Source: Nectonema munidae
Taxonomy: Eukaryota; Nematomorpha; Nectonematoida; Nectonematidae
Direction: 5' to 3'
Length of the DNA stretch: 64,000 nt
NCBI GenBank assembly: GCA_030549495.1
Contig: JAUIRK010000121.1
Span: 558,001 to 622,000, forward strand
Shown: positions 12,121 through 24,349 of the stretch, piece after piece
Position numbering within the stretch: the stretch's first letter is position 1
Layout of the letters: each line of letters starts with the position of its first letter
The notes under the pieces: generated by a model
What the model was told of the DNA's origin: nothing
Database searches by the model: none
The model's input: the letters and a program-made list of their open reading frames with translations, nothing else
Made by a program: the position numbers and the translations under genes

Positions 12121-13079
12121 GGTTAATTATAGCTTTATCTCTTCTCAACGTAGGCAAGGCAGATGCGGGGGGTTAAGCCTATATATCAATAATAAACATA
12201 TTCATAATCTTGAATTTACTTCTTTTAAATTCATGGTTGTGGATATTTTTTGTTTTAGGGTCATTTAAATCTATAGACCTCCAAACTGTGATATTGAACT
12301 TTTTTTGGTAGAGATTTAGACTGAATAAATTTTTTATGTGTAGAAATGTTTCTAAATTTTACAATTTATTATATGAGAATAATTATTTTCCAAATATATT
12401 AGGCTCAACTAGGATGTGCAAATTTAGTGTAAGTAGTATTGATAATATTTTTACCAATTTTCACGTAATTTGTGTAATGAAAGTTGGAATATAGAGTATT
12501 GTAAAGGTGTCAACGAGTTTGTGGCGTTCGCACCCATCCTTTCGGAAATCGTGGCCCGCCCGGAATGCTGAGTCCAAGTCTACCTGGAATTTCCATCCCA
12601 CTAAACGCCTACCGGCCCTTGTTACAAAAGAATAGCTATACCTTGTTATATATATTATTTTACAAGAATTTATGTTACAATATATAAATACATCTGAGTG
12701 AACGATACTTCCTAACGCCAACGCTCTCAATTTGTGAAACAAACTTATTGTCTAGTGATAGCTTGATTACTAACCACGTAGAATCGGGTCGCTAGAGCAC
12801 TACCTAACCGTAAAAACCTTTGAATTCTTCAGAGGAAGAAAACCAGGGTAAAAAACCGGCACGGATATTATTAATAAAATTACAAACGTAATTAATCTAA
12901 GTTTTCCTTTGGTAAATAATAAATTTTATACATCAAAAATTAATAAATGGTATACAATAGAATTAAAACTTATTTGCTTTCGGTTATCGAGGTTACCTCT
13001 CGATAACCAACGAACTTCACTGTGTAGCAGCAGTGAAACACTGTCACCTTGAAACTCCTGACACAATGAAGAAAACAGT
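12121..13079. other. non-coding stretch with GC-rich tRNA-like blocks and two hairpins
   Basis: Two blocks (about 12525-12640 and 12770-12860) are much richer in GC than their surroundings and on the minus strand contain A-box-like words such as TAGGCGTTTAGTGGG. Two perfect hairpins follow: GGTTATCGAG with its complement (12982-13008) and TTCACTG with CAGTGAA (about 13016-13037). A 93-codon minus frame over the first block has no recognisable product. Confidence 0.35.
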
Positions 13080-14010
13080 CGTTTATGTAAAGCAGAAGTT
13101 TATCATCTTTACTATTTCATCTAAAACTGACTTCAAATCATATGGAAGTGTTTTTGAAGCCAAAAAATATCTGTGCAACATACAGTGCTGGTGATTTGAC
13201 TCTGGATTTACTTTTTTTACATGACCTTTGAAGTCTGAAAGAAGAGACCCAGCATTGATGGAGCACAATCAGTTGTGAAAGCACATACATTTTGCGATGA
13301 TAGTCCTTCTTCTTTGAAAAATAAAGATACCTTTTTAAAAATATTCTTCTCCTTTGCTAGTTTGTTCTAAACTTTGGCAAAATAAAAACTCTTCTTTAAA
13401 ACAACCGTTTATTATGTACTTTGCATAAACCATGATTTGGGCGCACGCTGCAATATCTGTAGACTCATCTAACTGCAGCGAAAAAATACCAAAATTGGTT
13501 AGCTTTATTTAATTAACTACTTTATTTTTGATATTTTTTGACATTTCAACGATTTTTCGCAGAACCGTGTTGTTTGAAAGAGGAATGGTATTCAGTTTCA
13601 ACTCAGAACCATTTCCGATTACACACTTAACTATATCTTTACAATTATGGTAAGATGAGTTTTTTGGCAATTGTATGTGGTTTCTTTTCTTTGGCAATTC
13701 TGAAGGAAACCATGTAAGATGCCCTTAAAGATGCCAAATTTTCTTCAACAAACTTGCCTGACATGTCAAATCTAACTTTTTCAAACATTCTTCTTTGTTT
13801 TTAAAGAAAGCTTTGCCTTTATCTTTCAAAGTTGGATGTCAGCCTGTTAAATGTCTTTTGAAAAATGTTGGTTTCATACATTCAACCGACAAAACCTTAT
13901 TGCAGATTACACACTGTGGGTAGTCTTTATCATTTTTAGTGATGAAGGTAAAACCAAATTCTATATAGGTATCACAATATTTGCGTTTTTTAGGTGGATT
14001 AAAACTTATT
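13080..14010 (-). mobile_element. hAT transposase fragment, ZBED5-like, N-terminal two-thirds
   Basis: Minus-strand pieces run in order from a BED-like finger (PQCVICNKVLS, near 13900) through LPLSNNTVLRKIVEMS-type residues (13509-13697) and LDESTDIAACAQIMVYAKYI (about 13410-13480). The last part is the SDFKGHVKKVNPES block (13083-13268). In this family the LDESTD segment holds the first catalytic Asp, and the last block resembles the region after the second Asp. Stops interrupt the frame and the C-terminal half is missing. Confidence 0.7.
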
Positions 14011-14598
14011 TCTTAAAATTATTAATATAATATTATTAGTGAATATTACTATGAAATAATTTTTTACTTTAAAAATTCAATTGGAAGAAGAGATTAAAAA
14101 ATTATCAAAAATCTTTACTTATAAAATTTTGATAAAATTAAATTTTCTAGAAAAATTATAAATAAAATCAAAATTCTTACTTGCAAATTTTGAAAAAATA
14201 AAAAAGATCGAATAACTTTATTAAAATTAGCTTTGTGAGTATGGAAATTAACTGTTTTCACGTATTAAGTTTATATTTATATTACAATACGGTTTAATTA
14301 ACAAAGTTGTTGAACAAAACAATAAAATTCTACAAACCTGTAAAATTGTAAAAAAACGCATGCTACTACGCTTAACACAGAAATCACTTTTATATAGTTT
14401 TCATTTCTTTTTAAAAAATTAAAATAAAAAAATACAATACAAAATTAAAAAATTTTACTTTAAAACGAAATCAGCTAATAAGTTGGCTTAAAATAAATTA
14501 GATGTAATTTGAGACTTGAAAATAAGGGACTTGACTTGAGATGAAAAAGTAAATTAAATGAGAAAATTCAGCAAAGAACTGTCTCAATGAGTGCAATT
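14011..14598. other. AT-rich non-coding stretch
   Basis: Only runs of A and T with no coding or terminal-repeat signal. Confidence 0.4.
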
Positions 14599-14933
14599 CA
14601 GTGCCCGCGCTATCTATATAATTTTGGGGCACGTGCCCCCACCCCTCCCCCCCCCCCTGTATTAATCTTTGCCCCCCTAAAATTTTTTGTTTTGCCCCAT
14701 GCACTTTTTAAAGGAAAAATAAATAAGCAAAAATTGTACACAATAATCTTATATAAATGCTGGTGTATGTGTATGTATAATATGAGATTTCTATAGGTTT
14801 TTATACAGAAGTACTTCATGCTTTTCAGCAAAGTAATATAGGATATAAAGTAATATAGGAAATAATTTTTTTGCAAATGTGTTTCTTTGCCCCATTTCAG
14901 CCCACTTGAAATTTAGCTTTAGCGCGGGAACTG
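14599..14933. mobile_element. hAT MITE, 335 bp, intact target duplication
   Basis: It begins CAGTGCCCGCGCTA and ends with the near complement TAGCGCGGGAACTG. It is flanked by GTGCAATT at 14591-14598 and 14934-14941. It carries an 11-base C run just inside the left end. No transposase is encoded; the open frames here are chance. Confidence 0.88.
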
Positions 14934-15339
14934 GTGCAATTGGTTTTAAATGAAATCCTATGATTTTAACAGATGTTCTATATATTCCACTCTATTTGTG
15001 TAAGTTAGAATAGGAGGTAAAATGATCTACTTACATAATTTATTTGTCATATTTGACATTATATGAGAAGTATAGCAAGGGTCTTGCAAAGAAGTTATAT
15101 TTAATCATTCACATGACTTATAAAAAAGTGTTGTCTATCATGTCTATCCCTAAACTCTGCTTATCGAGAAAAGCATATAGCAATAATGATAAGCATACTG
15201 TGAATTTGCTTGTTGTAAGGCTTACCAGTTCTTCAAATAGAAAGTAGCAAATTGCCTGAATTTTTCTATGAGTGTGTGTATTTTTCATGATAGTGAAAAA
15301 GAACTTTCAATTATTTTTTATTATGGTTTTGGGGAAAAT

Positions 15340-16142
15340 TTTCGAACCCCAGGTTGGGAGTAGGGAATACGTCAAATTAGTTTTCAAAAAACTTAAGTTA
15401 TTCTGTAAAATTTTTTAGTTTTTGTTGAAGCTCTATTACTTTTTATGATAGACATTTTTTTCCTTAAAAGTTATTATAAAATGCGTCATTGCAAAATGTT
15501 AAAAGTTATTTTACTTTTTCTAGATTTTTGTAGCTTGCATCAATTTAGCTTTTAAACTATTTTTGAATGATGCTGAGAAAAATGAAATAATGCAATCTTA
15601 ATTTATTGTTTTATTTTTGTTTGCACAATTATAACTTCATTTTATACCCTTGCCCATGAATCAATTAAATTTTTTTATAAACATCACAGGGTGTCTAGTA
15701 GACTCTTTGCTTATAAAACTATGTAGACTACATTCACTCATATAAAACTATCCAACATTCAGTTATTTGTTTTTAGTTGTTTTCTCTATGAATCAAATAT
15801 ATCAATTCCTGTAATGTGTCTGGTAGACTATTTCATTTTCAAATTAAAAGCCTATTCCACCCCCCCCCCCCCCCAATAATTTTGGATTTTTTTAAACTAG
15901 TGTATATTCTGCAAATTTAATTAAAATATTTTCGCTGGAAGTATAGTATTTAAATTCACAAATTTGTAAAAAAAAATATAAAGTTGTCTTATAAATTTAG
16001 GACTTTAGATATGCGCAGAATGCACTCTATTTTAAAGGATTGCTTGAATATTTGGTCTCCCGTGGTATTTCCAGAACACTAATTTTGAAAATTGCATGAA
16101 AAAAATTTCGTCCCCAATAATTTCTGGGGATGTGCACCTCTG
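15340..16142 (-). mobile_element. truncated copy of the large non-autonomous hAT of 25582-28843
   Basis: Reverse-complemented, this stretch follows the sequence of 25582-26910 from the hAT end CAGAGGTGCACATC (16142) through the segments CCACGGGAGACC and TTTGACGTATTCCC. It lacks the 564-bp insertion at 25708, so it shows the empty site (TTTTAAAG). It is cut off at about 15340. Confidence 0.78.
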
Positions 16143-16375
16143 GTTTATGTAGTACAAAATATCCTCTTATATTTCATATAAAATTTACCCGCGTCTAAGT
16201 TTTATAAATAACAAGCAAATAACATTAAAATAATTGTGATTTTTTAAATTTTTGTGTAATTTATTTAGAAGTCTATAACAGTTAAAATCTCATGATAAAA
16301 ATCTTGAAATTTAACTTTCACTAATTATGCAATGTATATAATAATTTTATATCATTTTTTTAGATTTTTAACATA

Positions 16376-18240
16376 ATGAGTAAGAAACGAGCATGCAAAT
16401 TCAACTATGATCTAAAAGGTAAATTTCCTTTTATTAAAAAAATCAAAAGCGATTAAATATTAAGATGTAATGTGGAATTACGGGGGAAGAATGATTACAA
16501 AGCATTTGGAGACACAGAAACATAAAAGATATTTAAATACTGCTGTATCTTCCTCCAAAATACAAGAATTTTTTCGGAAAACAACTTATGGAGACGAAGA
16601 AAAAAAGTTAGCATTAGCAGAAGGACTTATGTCTTTTCATGCTATTAATCACAATCATTCCTTCAGATACATCACAAGTTGTCAAAAAGTTATTCAACAA
16701 AAAATTTGCTTGTGCTAGAACAAAAACTTAAGCAATTGTGTGTAATGTGCTTTCCCCATTTGCATTTTCAGAATTAAAGAAAAATCAAAAAAAATAATTT
16801 TATATCCATATATTCTGACAAATCAAATTATAAGGATATGGAGTTATATCCAACCATTATTAAAATTTTTGATTCGGAAAGTGGAATAAAAATTTTAGAT
16901 TTCTTTTCTTTGCCCAGCGAATCTTCTCAAATAATTTTCACCTCGATTATAAATATTCTAGAAAAAAACAATTTAAAACATAAAATGATTGCATATTGCG
17001 CAGATAACACGAACTCAAATTTTGGAATAAAAGCGAGAAAAGGTGCAAATAATATTTTTTTTATAAATTAAACAAAAACCTTAATCAAAATATTATTGAT
17101 GTTGGTTGTGCAGCGCACATAATACATAATACCATTGAAACAGCTGCTGACTTGTTGCCCGTAGATGTGGAAAATATTGTTATAAAAATATATTCTTATT
17201 TCTATATATACACTGCGCACGTTGAAATGCTTAAATAATTTTGTGAAACTGCTGGAGTCGAATATCAGAAATGATGATGTAAAACGAGCTGGTTAGATCT
17301 TTTGCGAGCTATGGAAAGAATTTTAAAAATATATGATCCCTTGAAATCCTACTTTCTATCACAGGATAAATGCCCTAGAATTTTAGAAAAGTTTTTTGAA
17401 GAAGATTCTTCTAAAATTTGGCTATAGTTTGTATACAATCATGCAGCTATTTTAAAAATGCTATAAAACTTTTTGAAGGTGACAAAATTTCGGTAATCGA
17501 AGTGTCAAATGAAGTAAATAATTTAAAATTTCAGTGCCATGAGCGTTTAGAAAATAATTTTCTCTCATTAATTATTCGTAATATTATAAGACAGCTAGAA
17601 GAACGAGGTGCAATAAATCGTGCACATGTCATGAATCATGTTAAAAAGTTCTATAGTAACTGCATAGATTATTTAGAAGAGTGGACGATAAATTACAAAG
17701 ATATTGAACATTTTCATTGGGTTACATTGAAACAAGAAATGCTCAAAATTTTTCAAAATCTTTTTAATGAGGTTTCATTATTAATTAAAAAAATATTGAT
17801 AATGAAAAGATTGTATTTTGGGCATCAACGAAAATCACGATAGAGAATAAATTGTTGGAAACATTTAATCATTTTGAAGCAAACCATATTCCATACAATA
17901 ATGCACTGAAAATATAATATGCACTGTCTTTACCAGGAACTAATGCTGCAACTGAACGTGTTTTTTCTACAGTGAATAATGTATGGACATCAGAAAAATC
18001 ACAATTAAGTGTTGAGACTTTAAAAGCCATTTTATGTGTGAAATATAATTTAACTAATTCCTGTGAAAAATTTCATGATTTTTTAAACAACGACAGCAAT
18101 CTACTAAAAAGAATTCACTCAAATTAGAAATATGCCAAAGAATAAATAATACTATACATATTTTTTAATGTATTAAATTTCGAAATTGTACTTATGTTTG
18201 AAAAAATATATTACAATACTATTTTTCATTCTATGAAATT
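16376..18240 (+). mobile_element. hAT element, full span of transposase but broken
   Basis: A start-like MSKKRACKFNYDLKG at about 16376 leads to a BED finger (HLETQKHKRYL, 16470-16718) and ADNTNSNFG with the second catalytic-type Asp (16838-17071). CAAHIIHNTIE follows near 17110, then a helical region (17418-17843). It ends in the dimerisation domain (SLPGTNAATERVFSTVNNVW, about 17930-18120). Several frame changes and stops break it. The sequence after 18240 (GGTCACCTTA, reversed TAAGGTGACC) may be its right terminus, but no left partner was found. Confidence 0.72.
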
Positions 18241-18589
18241 CTTTGTTGCTCCATATAGACCAAATTTTTAATCAGAAACCCCATGTAATCGTGTCCCGCT
18301 TTACCGATGTTAAAATTTGGTCACCTTACTCAATTATCATGTTTAACATACCATCTTATCCTCCACTCCTATCAACCTATTTCCCAAAAGAATACACACC
18401 TAATTCTGCACACCTGAAGCCGGGTTTAAAAACAAACCGAAAAAAGAAATGTTAAAAATAAATAAAAGTTTTCAGATAACATAAAAAATCTTAAAAAAGA
18501 GTTTTTTATGGAAAAAAGGAAAACAACTATGAATTAAAACTTTAATAGTTTTTTGATTACTAGTGATTATTGCACACTTTAAAACTGTA

Positions 18590-19970
18590 ACGCACTCTAG
18601 CACAGTCTAGCGTACTTTTTAGCAATACCCTCCATTCTAAAGCTAAAAATGAATACACACCGCTAAAAAGAACGCATGGGTAAAATTCACCAGCCAGCAG
18701 TTAAATAATCCATGGAACATCATCATTAGGCTAACTAAAAAGAAAAAATTTTTTCTTCTGACTGAAACAATACTTCCCTCCTCAACCAATCATACTACAC
18801 ACTACAATCCTCTAATTCTATCGACAACTTTTCCCCCTGACTCGACCTCTTCTGATCTCCCCTTCTAACACACAATCCGAGAACACGCTAAAAATATCAC
18901 ACACTCAATCTAAAGAGCTACCTTTCCTTCAATTACTTTAAACGAATTAAACACATCAGTAAATTCTCTCAGAACAAATGTTTCATCTAGCTTCGATCTT
19001 ATCTCACTCAAACACTTTAAGAAATCAATAAACATTCTGAATAAACATCTACTCCTCATTTTCAATGCATGCCTTACTTAATCACTCACATTTCCCCAAC
19101 TTTTGAAAAATCAGTAAATTTATACTCATTCCTAAACAAAATAAAGATTCAAACTTCATCCAAAATTGGCGACCAATCACCCTAATATCCATTCTAGGCA
19201 AACTTTTCTAAAAAATTATTCGCAAACGTTTAGTCCACTACATCCTGTCCCGTAACCTCATCCACCACACACAATTTGCATACCTTCCTAACAAAAATAC
19301 GGAAACAACACTATCTCTTCTAACTACCTACCTTGACTTTCCCTTTCTACTCAGAAAACTTCTTCTACAATTTTCCTAGACATAGACAACGCTTTTAACT
19401 CAGCCTTGCATCCTGCCATCAACACCAACATCGCTTACAAATTATTTCCTTCTTATATCATCAAATTTATAGGCTTATACCTTTCAAATTGCTGTCTCAT
19501 TTTCCGAAATCGCGCTTCCGTTTACATCCATAAACTAAATCTCTAGACTCCCCGAGGAGGATGTCTCTCCAATATCCTCTGACTAGATCTCATAGATCCG
19601 CCTCTCGATCTCTTCTACACCCACACAGATTTCTCTCAATGTTTTTTAGATGACATATTATTCACTTTCACCAGCAACTCTCCACAAGAAAACCTCCCTA
19701 AATCCTTTGCTTTTCTACTAAAGTTAAAAGAAAGAGCAAACATACATAAGATATTCTTTAACTCCAGCAAAACTAGCCTCATTTACTTTACACGCAAACA
19801 CTCAGAACATTTACCCCTTCATTTAAATACCACTACTTCTATACCTGCCTCAAAGACTACTAAATATCTAAGACTTAACTTCCACACCAATCTAAAATTT
19901 TCAATTCACTTTAAAAAAATATACCAAAAACTCTCAGTCAATATATATACTTATCCTAATCCTCCCAGTA
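18590..19970 (+). mobile_element. non-LTR retrotransposon (LINE) reverse transcriptase remnant
   Basis: Plus-strand pieces read NWRPITLISILGKLF (about 19165-19210), then an FLDIDNAFNSALHPA-type segment (near 19380), then FLDDILFTFTSN with the Y/F-x-DD catalytic motif (near 19650). A further part is the KTTKYLRLNF region (about 19855). These are reverse transcriptase motifs in the order seen in CR1/Jockey-type LINEs. Stops and frame changes are frequent. The strand is strongly poor in G and rich in C, unlike its neighbours. No endonuclease domain or 3' tail was identified. Confidence 0.72.
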
Positions 19971-20246
19971 ATTCAATTCAGAATTCTTTATTTTGTCTAT
20001 ATTTATATATCCATGTTTTTAGGAAAAATGCTAGGACAATATTTCAATTTAGACCAAAATCAAAATTTTTTAAAATTTAATACTTCAGACATCGGGGATA
20101 CAATTATTAAAATTTAGTTTTAATGTTTTTAAATTTTTCTTTCCATTTGCTCGCATTGTTCACTATGGAATTTACTTAAAATAGTAAAGAATTTATTTTT
20201 TAATTTTTAGCCTAATTTAGTTCAATTAATCATATCTATATTTTTA

Positions 20247-21176
20247 ATGATTTATTCAACGTTAGATGTAAATAGTACCACTCAAAATTTGATAGTAGGC
20301 GCTTCAAATTTTTATGGTCGTTACTGGAATGGATCAATATTTTTGTTTAATAACTATAACGAAAATTATTTGGTTGATGATAGTAACTTTCTATCATCTT
20401 TAAATGTGTCTAATAGTTTTTCACATTGTAAGTTTTTTGACGACAATAAAATAATCTCCTGTGATGATGCCGGTGAGTTAAATATTTGGCGAATCGAAGA
20501 AAATGTTCCTTGCTTTACTCAACTTAAACATCTAATCCAAGCACACTTCGCTCCTATTCAGGCACTTGATGTTTCAAAATTAGGTAATAATTATAAATTT
20601 TTTACTGGTTCAGATGATGGTCAGATAAAAATTTGGGATGCTAACAAATGTAAATCAGACATCTCTTGTCATCAAAATTATTCAATTTCGTTTCCAATTT
20701 CTTGCATAAACGTCAACCAAATTAATAAAAATCTTTTTTTATCTAGTTCACTTAATGGTACCTGTTTGATGTGGGATATCAGACAGGATAAACCTGCTAC
20801 AATTCTAAAGAACTTCAAGAAAACTCTATGCTATGCCACATGGTTCAGTGAAAATATCTATTCTGTTGGTAATAGCGATGGCTCAATTTCCTTTCACAGT
20901 ATTGGGGAAAAACGACCTTTTATTGAAATTTGTAATCAATCTTCTTATGTCGTAAAGATAATTCCTTGCTCATTTGATAATACAAAAGTTCTTGTTCTTT
21001 ACAATGATTTAATTAAAGTTTATGATGTTAAAAGTTCTTCAATTGAATTATTTGAAAAATATTATCCTGATTCTTGTATTAATGATGTTATTTGGATTTC
21101 TGCTGATATGTTTTTGACTTGTAACTGGCCTTCAATTATTGAAAAAAACTCTATCTTGGATGTAAATAAAAAATGA
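20247..21176 (+). CDS. WDR77: WDR77/MEP50 homologue (methylosome protein 50)
   Basis: MEP50 is the WD40 cofactor of the arginine methyltransferase PRMT5. It presents Sm proteins and histones H2A/H4 in the methylosome. The 309-residue single-exon product (342 in human) carries the family-specific N-terminal motif GASNFYGRYWNGSIFLF at residues 18-34, matching human GASSLSGRCWAGSLWLF. WD-type strands follow: DDAGELNIWRI (73-83), GSDDGQIKIWD (121-131), SSSLNGTCLMWDIRQ (166-180) and GNSDGSISF (208-216). A pyrimidine-rich acceptor TTTTTAG ends at 20210, so a 5' UTR intron or trans-splice site is possible. An AATAAA overlaps the 3' end. PEX7 and other WD proteins were considered, but the first motif favours MEP50. 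A hAT begins only 140 bp after the stop. Confidence 0.82.
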   Translation: MIYSTLDVNSTTQNLIVGASNFYGRYWNGSIFLFNNYNENYLVDDSNFLSSLNVSNSFSHCKFFDDNKIISCDDAGELNIWRIEENVPCFTQLKHLIQAHFAPIQALDVSKLGNNYKFFTGSDDGQIKIWDANKCKSDISCHQNYSISFPISCINVNQINKNLFLSSSLNGTCLMWDIRQDKPATILKNFKKTLCYATWFSENIYSVGNSDGSISFHSIGEKRPFIEICNQSSYVVKIIPCSFDNTKVLVLYNDLIKVYDVKSSSIELFEKYYPDSCINDVIWISADMFLTCNWPSIIEKNSILDVNKK

Positions 21177-21315
21177 ATTTTTTAAAGTCATATCACGCAT
21201 TATAATTTATTAAAATATATTTAAAATTGTAAGCTAGTTTTTCGACATGTAGTCATGCATAAAGTTATTTCTGAACCTCTTTGACGCACGTGTACGTTTT
21301 TGCTATACCTCCTCC

Positions 21316-23696
21316 CAGGGCCGGTGCCAAGTGTTGCGGGGCCCGATTAGAAACTTGATGGTGGGGCCCCCTCCTCTATATAACAAATTTTATAACGCAT
21401 ATATATATATACAACATCATACATACATATAATCCTACAAAAGATAAATATATAACCATTAAATGAATGGTGTAATAAAATTTTAAAAGCAAAATGAATA
21501 GATTTATTGTTTTACTTTTGATAAAAAGAAAGACAATATACTCTTTTAAAATAATACTTTTCGAGCTTTTCTATTTGCAAAATATTTTAAAATATTTTCA
21601 AAGTCTAATGCTTTAGCAATCTCATGTTCTATAGAGAGCATTGCCAAATTGTTAAGTCTTTCTTGTGAGATCGTAGTGAGATCTTCTGCTTCATATAAAA
21701 ACATTCTTTTCCTTCTTCGTAATTGTTTTTCTTGAAATTTTCTAAACTCAAATGGCAACTCAACAACTTCAGCTTATTCATTTGCACTTACTAAAACACC
21801 ATTAAAGCCTTCCTCCCTATAATTTTTCAGCCATGACAAGAGTTGTTCATATGATTCCATTCCTTCATTAATGTCCTTTTTTCACCTTGTAATTCCTTGC
21901 TCACGTAGTTAACTTTAAAAAGTACATCATACCAAAATACTAAAGAAACTAGAAATTTGTAGTTTTTTAGCTGGTTGGCTAATGATTCGGCTTCTGCTTT
22001 TATCTTGGGCTGATCTGCTGTCTCTGCTACTTCAACAAGTGCATCATATACTTCTCCAACCTGATAACGAATAGCTTTAACGCTATCAATACGACACTCC
22101 CACCTTGTATTGCTTAAGGGTTTCACTGTTAACATAGTTACATGTTTTTTCAAAATTGCCCATCTTCTAGTTGATGCTGAGAACAAAACATAGATGGCTT
22201 GCAAGATCCCAAAAAACGTAATAGCATCTGGACAACACTTAGCTACATCTCCGAGTAAAAGGTTAAAATTGTGGCATGCACATGGTACAAAAAGTGCTCT
22301 TGAATTTTCCTTCAACAGTCGGGCTTGTACTCCAGACGTGTGACCTTTCATGTTGCTACCGTTGTTATAGCCTTGGCCTCGAATGTCCTGCACTTCTAAA
22401 TTCAATTCCTTTAATGATTATCTGAAATTTGATCCATGATTTTATCCTCATTCTGCAAATAATTGATGATTCTCTCATCTTCAAACCGAGGGCGTTTCAA
22501 AGATGGCGTGACAAGGAACTTTTTTAAAGCACCTCTATGCTTTTTATTTTCTGCTGCCCTTGCCTTGGCCAATGCTCGTTTCTTGTTACCACATAAATAT
22601 TTACGCCCTTTATCTCGATTTCTACTTGTGCTTGTCATGATGTAGTGCCTCTTTATTTAACTTTTGTATTTAGAAAAAGGAAGATCTAAAAAAGTAACAA
22701 AACAGAAGAATTAGTAAAGAAATAAACCTATCACAAGAAATTAACATTTTTAAAATAATATTTTTTGGTGATATAAATTTTAAAATATTTATGTTGACAA
22801 GACGATGAAGACATTGTTTGTAATTGTGAACAGTTACAAGATTCTAAATTGTTCATTTATTTAAACAAGACAAAATTAAAAATATTAAAAAAAAACATAT
22901 TCTGATGAAACTTAGACAAATTGTTATAAAATATTCAATGAAACAGTTCAGTAAAAAACTTATGACAATATATTTCAAAAAAGCAGAATAAAATAACTTT
23001 AAATAGCTAACGCCATTTTGCTTTTAGCGGAAAAAAATTTAAAAATTACTAAATATAAAAACAAACATGATTACCTGTAGCTATTCGGTACATGACCTTG
23101 AGCAATCTCTGGGTGATCTATGCCACCACTAGTAATTAGGTACCTTATTTAGATCGAGTCTATGCAGATTTGGACATTTGTAGTTGGGTGATCAAACTAG
23201 AAGGGCCGAGGATGTACTTGGAGTTAAATCTTTTATTTAACTTATTCTTAATGTTGGAATAAAAATTTTAAGTGAGATGAAATTACCTGTATATTGATAG
23301 CACAAGTTCGAGTTGTGTTAATTCATATAATCGTCACATGGAGGTGGGTGTGTTTGTTTACTCAGAATGTGTACTATTATGTTCGCTATTAGTTACCTTT
23401 CGCCAAATTTGCATTAGAATCAAAAATGAATTAGGTTTAAAATTTGATATCTCACTTCAAAACCATTTTATCCAGACGAAATTAGCAGGGTAAATTGGTC
23501 TCGTATAGAGCAACTAATATGCAAATATCATTAGCAATAACACGCTCTTTGCTCAGATATTGCGTTGTAATATCTCATTTTGTAAATTTCGTATTTTGGA
23601 TTAATTTCAACTGTTCCGATCATAGTAAATGCGGGGCCCTTCAGACGCGGGGCCCAATTTGGTCTAATCGGTCAAATCGGCTAAAAACCGGCCCTG
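21316..23696 (-). mobile_element. hAT element, 2.4 kb, intact ends and target duplication
   Basis: It begins CAGGGCCGGTGCC and ends with the complement CCGGCCCTG. It is flanked by CCTCCTCC at 21308-21315 and 23697-23704. The minus-strand coding pieces are an N-terminal basic segment (22411-22638) and a catalytic segment with RGQGYNNGSNMKGHTSGVQAR and CACHNFNLLLGDVAK (21827-22405). The last piece is the end of the dimerisation domain (RLNNLAMLSIEHEIAKALDF, 21546-21758). These are typical of ZMYM1/DUF4371-type hAT transposases. A few breaks separate the pieces, and the TTF finger is not visible. Confidence 0.88.
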
Positions 23697-23912
23697 CCTC
23701 CTCCCCCTAATCGAACGATCAATTTTAGTGGGTTTTTCCATTTTTGTATTTCGGTCACATTTTTCTATACAAATTATTTTTTGTCTTTCCTGGTTTTTAA
23801 TGACATTAATTAAAATATTTCTAGTAGTTAAAAATAAGAGAAAAAAGTTTATAGACACTAATCTAAACATAGAGTTATCTTTAAAATGTAGATATAAAAT
23901 ATTTACATCTAA

Positions 23913-24066
23913 GGGGTCGTTCACAATTGACGTCAACTAAAACTGGGGGGAGGGGGTATCCAAAGTTGACATAAGTCAATTTTGTTAAGTGATGATATAT
24001 CTAAAATATGACATGAGGGGGTTGAAATTTATCAAAAAAAGATTGACGTCAATTGTGAATGACCCC
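23913..24066. mobile_element. PIF/Harbinger-like MITE, 154 bp
   Basis: Near-perfect inverted ends, GGGGTCGTTCACAATTGACG and its complement, are flanked by TAA at 23910-23912 and 24067-24069. A three-base TAA duplication is typical of PIF/Harbinger elements. The ends contain TGACGTCA, a CREB/ATF-type palindrome. No coding capacity. Confidence 0.78.
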
Positions 24067-24349
24067 TAAGTATAAAAAGTAATAATTTATACCCTGCCTA
24101 CGTACTCCTGTCTAAATCATTCTCTCCTTGTACGCAACCATATGCTTATAAAGACCTACTTTTATTTATGTACTTTATGAACCCTTCCATTACTTATTTC
24201 CTATATAACAATATTTCATTTTATTGCGACTATAATTTTCACTAATTTTGTAAATTTTAAATCAAATTTAATTAAATAATATTCATAAATTGCACTTATT
24301 TATTTTCCGGACATTTATGCTTACATTAGAGTTTCTCAGGCAGATATTT

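Noticed and set aside
12461-12742. 93-codon minus-strand frame
   Set aside because: Its coding-like look comes from a GC-rich, SINE-like block; the rest is low-complexity.
20247-21176. PEX7 or another generic WD40 protein
   Set aside because: The N-terminal GASNFYGRYWNGSIFLF motif and the SSSLNGTCLMWDIRQ strand fit MEP50/WDR77 better than PEX7.
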